From DASROJ01 sp035646975 (GTDB lineage Bacteria > Acidobacteriota > Polarisedimenticolia > JACPZX01 > DASXTC01), in NCBI GenBank assembly GCA_035646975.1, contig DASROJ010000210.1:1-37879 (forward strand): a stretch of 37,879 nt of DNA, written 5' to 3'. The notes beneath the pieces were generated by a model. It did not search any database and was not told where the DNA came from. It was given only the letters and a program-made list of their open reading frames with translations. Shown piece by piece: positions 33,302 to 37,879 of the stretch. Each line of letters starts with the position of its first letter. Within the stretch, counting starts at the first letter, position 1. The position numbers and the translations under genes are program-made.

Positions 33302-34446
33302 CGTGCCGCCGCGAGCAGACGGGAGATCTTCCTGGCGGCGCCGGTGAGCGCGAGGCCCCCCTGACCCCCGCGGGTCACGATGTCGAGACTCTCCCACCTG
33401 GCAGGACTCGCGCTCGAGGGAGTCGCCAGCCTGGCTGCCGGCTCCGATACCGAGATCCGCCGGGGCGACAGCCCCCGGGAAGGCCGGCGGCAACGATCCG
33501 CCTCGTACACCGTGATCGACAACCGATGGGATGTGATCGTGTGTCTCACCTGCCCCACGCACCGGACGAGTCGCGCACCGTACCGCGCCGCCTCGCGCTC
33601 CACCTGCAGCCGGCTCTTCGCCGCCACCAGTGGAAACTCCCACAGCCCCTTCATCAAGGTTCCTTCTCCCCGCTCCACCAGCATCACGTTGCCGTCGTGC
33701 AGGACGGCGACCGCCGCCAGCTCGACGTGCCGCGGACTTGCCGATGGCCTTGTGGCCGGGATGCGATCCACCGAGGCCTCGCGACGCGCGCGGCAGCAGG
33801 TCGCCACCGGGCATGCCACGCAGTCGGGACGGCGCGGCGTGCAGACCATCGCCCCGAGATCCATCAACGCCTGGTTGAACGCGGAGGCGTTGCCGGCAGG
33901 CATCAGGCGCGCGGCGAGTGCCTCGATCTCCCTTCTCGTGGATGCTCTGGCGGGATCTCCCTCGATGGCGCCGAGCCTCGCGATCACCCGGTTGACGTTG
34001 CCGTCGAGCGCTGGAAACGGCAGGTTGTGCCCGATGCTCAGTATCGCCCCGGCCGTGTACGGTCCCACACCCGGCAGCGCCCGCAACGACTTCATGTCGC
34101 GCGGCACCCTGCCCCGGTGTCTGTCGACGATGAGCCTTGCGGCCTTCAGCATGTTGCGCGCCCGGTGGTAGTAGCCGAGCCCTGACCAGAGGGCGAGGAT
34201 CTCCTCCTCGCCCGCCGCGGCGAGATCCCTGATCGTCGGGTAACGGCGGACGAACCGATCGAAGTAGGGGCCGGCGGTCTCCACCGTGGTCTGCTGGAGC
34301 ATGATCTCGGAGACCCAGACCCGGTACGGATTGGGCCGGCGCCGCCAGGGCAGGTCACGCCCCGCGCGTCCGTACCACTCGAGCAGGCTCGAGGCGAGTG
34401 AACCAGGTGAGCGGGCTGGCGCGGCGTGATCCGAGGGGACCGGCAT
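33298..34446 (-). CDS. mutY: A/G-specific adenine glycosylase MutY
   Basis: 382-residue base-excision repair enzyme that removes adenine opposite 8-oxoguanine. It has Glu47 in SEIMLQQT, a helix-hairpin-helix LPGVGPYTAGAILS, catalytic Asp148 in ALDGNVNRV, the [4Fe-4S] cysteines 202, 209, 212 and 218, and a C-terminal NUDIX-like recognition domain (about 237-360; VELAAVAVLHDGNVMLVERG, LWEFPLV). ATG at 34444-34446 is preferred because an extended -10 box ends seven bases upstream; ATG at 34455 overlaps that box, and a GTG at 34497 lies further back. It is first of a two-gene operon with ilvA. Confidence 0.94.
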   Translation of the reverse strand: MPVPSDHAAPARSPGSLASSLLEWYGRAGRDLPWRRRPNPYRVWVSEIMLQQTTVETAGPYFDRFVRRYPTIRDLAAAGEEEILALWSGLGYYHRARNMLKAARLIVDRHRGRVPRDMKSLRALPGVGPYTAGAILSIGHNLPFPALDGNVNRVIARLGAIEGDPARASTRREIEALAARLMPAGNASAFNQALMDLGAMVCTPRRPDCVACPVATCCRARREASVDRIPATRPSASPRHVELAAVAVLHDGNVMLVERGEGTLMKGLWEFPLVAAKSRLQVEREAARYGARLVRCVGQVRHTITSHRLSITVYEADRCRRPSRGLSPRRISVSEPAARLATPSSASPARWESLDIVTRGGQGGLALTGAARKISRLLAAAR

Positions 34447-34453
34447 GCCCGGC

Positions 34454-34462
34454 ATTCTAACA
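34454..34462 (-). promoter_or_regulatory. Extended -10 promoter of mutY
   Basis: On the minus strand TGT followed by TAGAAT forms an extended -10 element; no good -35 is seen. Seven bases separate it from the ATG at 34446, giving a leaderless or near-leaderless transcript. Confidence 0.5.
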
Positions 34463-34481
34463 GCGGAAGGCGCGCTCCGCG

Positions 34482-34511
34482 TTGACTTCACCGTCACGCC
34501 CCCCCTAGAAT
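34482..34511 (+). promoter_or_regulatory. Promoter of the 2-isopropylmalate-synthase-like gene, leaderless configuration
   Basis: TTGACT (34482-34487), an 18-base spacer and TAGAAT (34506-34511). Only six bases separate the -10 from the ATG at 34518, so transcription should start at or next to the A of the start codon. Confidence 0.65.
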
Positions 34512-34517
34512 CAGTTC

Positions 34518-35753
34518 ATGAATCCCGCAGGGACGAGCCACTCCGAGTTGATCCACGACTGGAACGTGGCCGACAAACCGTTTCATCCCGGCCGGCCTGT
34601 CGAGCTGGACGACGAGACGCTGCGCGACGGCCTGCAGGGGCCGTCGGTGACCGACCCGCCCATCGGACTGAAGCTGAAGATGCTCCACGCCATGGACGCC
34701 CTGGGCATCGACACCGCCGACGTCGGGCTGCCGGGCGCCGGCGCCCGCGCGGTGGAGGACGTCACCGCCCTGTGCCGCGAGATCGTCGAGGCGAAGCTGC
34801 GGATTCGTCCCAACTGCGCCGCCCGCACGATGATCCGCGACGTCGAGCCGATCGCGCGGATCTCGCAGCAGGTGGGGATTCCCATCGAGGCCTGTCTTTT
34901 CATCGGCTCGTCGGCGATCCGTCAGTTCACGGAGGACTGGCCGATCGAGACGCTGCTCAAGCACACGGAAGAGTCGATCAACTTCGCCGTCAAGGAAGGC
35001 CTTCCGGTCATGTACGTCACCGAGGACACCGCGCGCGCGAAGCCGGAGACGATTCGACGACTGTACACCGCCGCCATCGAGTGCGGCGTGCGACGCATCT
35101 GCCTGACCGACACGGTGGGGCACAGCACCCCGGCCGGCGCGAGGAGCCTGGTGGCCTTCGTGCGCGGCGTGATCGCCGCCTCTGGCCGGCAGGTCAAGCT
35201 CGACTGGCACGGTCATCGCGACCGGGGGCTCGGCCTGGCCAACACATTGGCGGCCATCGAGGCGGGCGCGGACAGGGCTCACGGCTGCGCCCTGGGGATC
35301 GGCGAGCGGGCCGGCAATACCGAGATGGATCTCCTGCTGGTGAACCTCCACCTGCTTGGATGGATCGAACGCGACCTGACCAGCCTGGGTGAATACTGCC
35401 GGCTGGCGTCGGAGGGCTGCCGTGTCCCGATCCCCAGCAACTACCCGGTGGTCGGCACCGACGCCTTCGAAACCGGCACCGGCGTGCATGCGGCGGCCGT
35501 CATCAAGGCGCTGCGGAAAAACGACGGATGGCTCGCGGATCGAGTCTACTCGGGGGTGCCGGCGTCGGATTTCGGGTTCCACCAGCGCATCCGCATCGGG
35601 CACATGTCGGGCCGGTCCAATGTCCTGTACTGGCTCGAGGAGCATGGCATCACGGCGACCGACGAGGTCGTCGATCGAATCTTCACCGCCGCCAAGAAGA
35701 GCACACGGCTGCTCAACGACGACGAGCTGATGGCACTTGCCCGGGGAGCCTGA
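34518..35753 (+). CDS. 2-isopropylmalate synthase-like DRE-TIM metallolyase
   Basis: 411-residue cytoplasmic enzyme of the family that condenses acetyl-CoA with 2-oxo acids (2-isopropylmalate, homocitrate and citramalate synthases). Metal and catalytic motifs: DDETLRDGLQ (31-40), HGHRDRGLG with His231/His233, GIGERAGNTEMD (260-271) and the second-domain His324 in GTGVHAAAV. The RDGLQ form differs from the usual RDGEQ and recalls HMG-CoA lyase. The C-terminal allosteric LeuA dimer domain of full-length isopropylmalate synthases is missing, though a helical part (350-411) is present. The exact 2-oxo acid is uncertain; the divergent threonine dehydratase makes a branched-chain role plausible. 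It is first in an operon with the dihydrouridine synthase gene. Confidence 0.82.
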   Translation: MNPAGTSHSELIHDWNVADKPFHPGRPVELDDETLRDGLQGPSVTDPPIGLKLKMLHAMDALGIDTADVGLPGAGARAVEDVTALCREIVEAKLRIRPNCAARTMIRDVEPIARISQQVGIPIEACLFIGSSAIRQFTEDWPIETLLKHTEESINFAVKEGLPVMYVTEDTARAKPETIRRLYTAAIECGVRRICLTDTVGHSTPAGARSLVAFVRGVIAASGRQVKLDWHGHRDRGLGLANTLAAIEAGADRAHGCALGIGERAGNTEMDLLLVNLHLLGWIERDLTSLGEYCRLASEGCRVPIPSNYPVVGTDAFETGTGVHAAAVIKALRKNDGWLADRVYSGVPASDFGFHQRIRIGHMSGRSNVLYWLEEHGITATDEVVDRIFTAAKKSTRLLNDDELMALARGA

Positions 35754-35757
35754 GCGG

Positions 35758-36765
35758 ATGAAGACTTCACCGCTCTGCTACGGTCCGGTGCCCGTCGATC
35801 CGCCCCTGGTGCTGGCCCCGATGGCCGGCATCACCGATCGCCATTACCGCAAGATCATCAAGCGGATTGGCGGGGCCGGCCTCGTGTCGATGGAGTTCAT
35901 CAGCAGCGAAGGGATCACGCGCGGCAACGAGCGCACCATGAACATGATGGCCTTCGCCAATGAAGAGCGCCCACTGGCGATCCAGATTTACGGGTCCAAA
36001 CCGGACAAGATGGCCGCCGCCGCGGAGGTGGTCCAGGAGATCGGCGCCGATGTCTGCGACATCAACATGGGCTGCCCGGCCAACAAGATTCTCAAGGGCT
36101 GCTCGGGCGCCGCGCTCATGGGCGACCTTGCGCTGGCGGAACGTATCATCGCCTCCGCACGCCGTGTTCTCACCATTCCTCTCACGGTCAAGTTCCGAGC
36201 GGGTCTGAGCGAGGACAGGCTCAATTATCTCGAGCTGGGGAGGATCTGCGAAGCCAACGGCGTCCAGGCCGTGGCGCTTCACCCGCGCACGGCAAAGCAG
36301 TTCTACACCGGGCAGGCGGACTGGGACAGGATCGCCCGCCTCAAGGAGGCCTTGTCGATCCCGGTGGTGGGCAACGGCGACGTGACGACCCCGTCCCAGG
36401 CGGTGGAGATGATGCGCCGCACCGGGTGCGACGCGGTCATGATCGGGCGTGGCTCGATGCTGAACCCCTGGATCTTCCGGCAGACCGCGGCGCTTCTTGC
36501 CGGACGGACACCGTTTCTGCCGACGCTGAACGACAGGCGCGACCTCATCCGTTTCCATTTCAGCCTGCTGCGCGCCGAGGAGGACGACAAGGCGGCGTTG
36601 CACAAGATGCGCAAGTTCACCGGCTGGTACACGCATGGACTGCGCAACGGCAAGGTCCTGCGGCAGAAAATCCAGACGCTGGTCTCGGTCGACGCCTTTT
36701 TCGAGGAGTTCGAAGGGTTCTTCGAGGATCTCGCCCGCGCCGAGCAGACCCCCGTGGCGGTGTGA
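35758..36765 (+). CDS. dusB: tRNA-dihydrouridine synthase (DusB-type)
   Basis: 335-residue FMN enzyme that reduces uridines in tRNA D-loops. Motifs: LAPMAGITDRHYR (FMN), the catalytic Cys106 in DINMGCPANKI, VKFRAGL, ALHPRTAKQFYTG with the His/Arg pair, VVGNGDV and MIGRGSMLNPWIF. A C-terminal helical domain (about 240-335) matches the RNA-binding part. ATG at 35758 begins four bases after the previous stop, with GGGGAG nine bases upstream; a TTG-initiated frame adds seven residues and is less likely. Confidence 0.95.
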   Translation: MKTSPLCYGPVPVDPPLVLAPMAGITDRHYRKIIKRIGGAGLVSMEFISSEGITRGNERTMNMMAFANEERPLAIQIYGSKPDKMAAAAEVVQEIGADVCDINMGCPANKILKGCSGAALMGDLALAERIIASARRVLTIPLTVKFRAGLSEDRLNYLELGRICEANGVQAVALHPRTAKQFYTGQADWDRIARLKEALSIPVVGNGDVTTPSQAVEMMRRTGCDAVMIGRGSMLNPWIFRQTAALLAGRTPFLPTLNDRRDLIRFHFSLLRAEEDDKAALHKMRKFTGWYTHGLRNGKVLRQKIQTLVSVDAFFEEFEGFFEDLARAEQTPVAV

Positions 36766-36787
36766 CGCGAGCCGGCTGCTCGGATCC

Positions 36788-36802
36788 CCGGCGGTCCGCC
36801 GG
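36788..36802. terminator. Inverted repeat between convergent dusB and glcD-like genes
   Basis: CCGGCGG and CCGCCGG flank a single central base in the 39-base gap between convergent stop codons; a five-pair stem with a five-base loop is realistic. It has no T-run, so it is a weak bidirectional terminator candidate. Confidence 0.4.
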
Positions 36803-36804
36803 CT

Positions 36805-37879
36805 TCAGTCGGGAAGGATCTTCCCCGGGTTGAGGATGTCATCCGGGTCGAAGGCGCGCTTGATGCGCCTCATCAGCTCCAGCTCGACTTCCGAGTGGGT
36901 GATACGCATGTAATCCCGCTGGACCCAGCCGATGCCGTGCTCGCCTGAAATCTTTCCGCCCAGCGCGGCCACCTTGCCGAAGATCTCCCGGATCGCGGTG
37001 TCGAGATGCGAGGACCAGGCGGTGCCCCCCTCGTCCTTGAGGATGTTGACATGGATATTGCCGTCGCCGGCATGACCGTAGCAGATGGCGCGCAGGCCAT
37101 ACCGCTTGATGATCTCGTCCACCGCGGCGACGAGCTCGGGCACCTGCCTGCGCGGCACCACGGTGTCCTCTTCCTTGTAGGGCGCGATCTTCTTGACCGC
37201 TTCACCTATCGCCCGGCGCACGCTCCACAGATCCTTGATGCGCGCGGGGGTATCGGCCATCAGGACGTCGGCCGCGCCCAGCTCGCTGCAGGCCTCCGCG
37301 ATGGCGAGGGCCTCGTCTTCGACGACCTGGCGGTGCGTCCCGTCGACCTCCAGCAGCAGGTAGGCTGCGTGCCCGGGCGGCAGAAGCTGCTTTCCCAGTC
37401 GATCGGCCCCCGTCCGCCAGGCAGCCCCCTCCATGAATTCGACGGCCGCGGGGATCACCTTCTTGTCGAACACGCGCACCACTGCGCTGGCCGCCGCCTC
37501 CACCGAGTCAAAGCAGGCCACCAGCGCGCGACGGTGCGCCGGCGCCGGGATCAGCTTCACGATCACCTTGGTGATGATGGCGAGAGTCCCCTCGGAACCC
37601 ACGAGCAGCTGTGTCAGGTTGTAGCCTGACACGTCCTTGCGGAGCTTGCCGCCGCAGGAGAACACCGACCCGTCGGCGGTCACGACTTCAAGACCGGTGA
37701 CCCAGTCCTTCGTCACTCCATACTTGACGGCATGAGGCCCGGCGGCATTCTCCGCGACATTGCCGCCGATCATGCAGGACCCACGGCTGGCCGGATCGGG
37801 CGGATAATAAAGACCGACCCGCTCCACCTCGTTCTGGAGCACCTCCGTGATGACGCCCGGCTCGACAACCGCCATCAGG
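36805..37879 (-). CDS. FAD-linked oxidase, GlcD/D-lactate-dehydrogenase type (N-terminus outside window)
   Basis: The frame is open to the right edge (about 358 residues seen), so roughly the first 100 residues are missing. The visible part holds the end of the FAD-binding domain (VEPGVITEVL, YYPPDPASRGSCMIGGNVAENAAGPHAVKYG, LLVGSEGTLAIITK) and the FAD-oxidase C domain with the substrate/metal motif CYGHAGDGNIHVNIL and the terminal SGEHGIGWVQRDY and FDPDDILNPGKILPD. Members oxidise 2-hydroxy acids such as glycolate or D-lactate and pass electrons to the respiratory chain. The substrate cannot be told. It ends convergently with dusB. Confidence 0.93.
   Translation of the reverse strand, partial: LMAVVEPGVITEVLQNEVERVGLYYPPDPASRGSCMIGGNVAENAAGPHAVKYGVTKDWVTGLEVVTADGSVFSCGGKLRKDVSGYNLTQLLVGSEGTLAIITKVIVKLIPAPAHRRALVACFDSVEAAASAVVRVFDKKVIPAAVEFMEGAAWRTGADRLGKQLLPPGHAAYLLLEVDGTHRQVVEDEALAIAEACSELGAADVLMADTPARIKDLWSVRRAIGEAVKKIAPYKEEDTVVPRRQVPELVAAVDEIIKRYGLRAICYGHAGDGNIHVNILKDEGGTAWSSHLDTAIREIFGKVAALGGKISGEHGIGWVQRDYMRITHSEVELELMRRIKRAFDPDDILNPGKILPD

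Noticed and set aside
32063..33814. 583-codon frame extending threonine dehydratase into mutY
   Set aside because: The extension is mutY in another frame; the ATG overlapping the mutY stop fits the enzyme N-terminus.

Overview
The window is a GC-rich (roughly two-thirds G+C by eye), densely coded bacterial chromosome segment. No stretch longer than about 300 bases lacks a gene. Complex I genes, F-type ATP synthase membrane subunits, a soluble lytic transglycosylase and several secreted proteins point to a respiring, probably diderm bacterium. The eukaryotic-type kinase with PEGA domains, CarbReg-type secreted proteins, the HTH-REC regulator and YfhO fit Acidobacteriota or a neighbouring soil/sediment lineage. 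That placement is an inference with low confidence; no rRNA or taxonomic marker is present.

Layout. (1) 1-1686: the start of a PAS/histidine-kinase-like protein running off the left edge, divergent from a GDP-L-fucose synthase gene. (2) 1683-9937, minus strand: envelope and signalling genes. These are two CarbReg/transmembrane secreted proteins, a small unknown protein, an HTH-REC response regulator, and a tightly packed trio (Ser/Thr kinase with four PEGA domains, secreted TPR/beta-propeller protein, TPR-PEGA-PDZ protein). (3) 9942-10655: a metallophosphoesterase-fold protein that has lost most metal ligands. (4) 10669-26059, minus strand: one very long probable operon, nuoA-C-D-H-I-J-K-L-M-N, then atpZ-I-B-E-F, then aroB and a YfhO-family membrane protein. 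Many junctions overlap as ATGA or GTGA. nuoB, nuoE, nuoF, nuoG and all F1 ATPase genes are absent. (5) 26259-27717, minus strand: a lytic transglycosylase and a DUF192 secreted protein. (6) 27907-32066, plus strand: a HEAT-repeat protein, pgk-tpiA-secG, tRNA-Leu(GAG) and a YggX-like protein. (7) 32063-34446, minus strand: threonine dehydratase and MutY, divergent from (8) 34518-36765, plus strand: a 2-isopropylmalate-synthase-like enzyme and a DusB-type tRNA dihydrouridine synthase. (9) 36805-37879: the C-terminal part of a GlcD-like FAD oxidase cut by the right edge.

Points most worth following: the kinase-PEGA trio, in which kinase and partner share a tandem PEGA unit with paired cysteines; the degenerate phosphoesterase and the kinase-like protein whose phospho-acceptor His is Asn; the complex I/Fo super-operon without nuoB; and sigma70-like promoters placed so close to pgk, mutY and the 2-isopropylmalate-synthase-like gene that their transcripts should be leaderless. 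No CRISPR array, insertion sequence, prophage or rRNA was seen.
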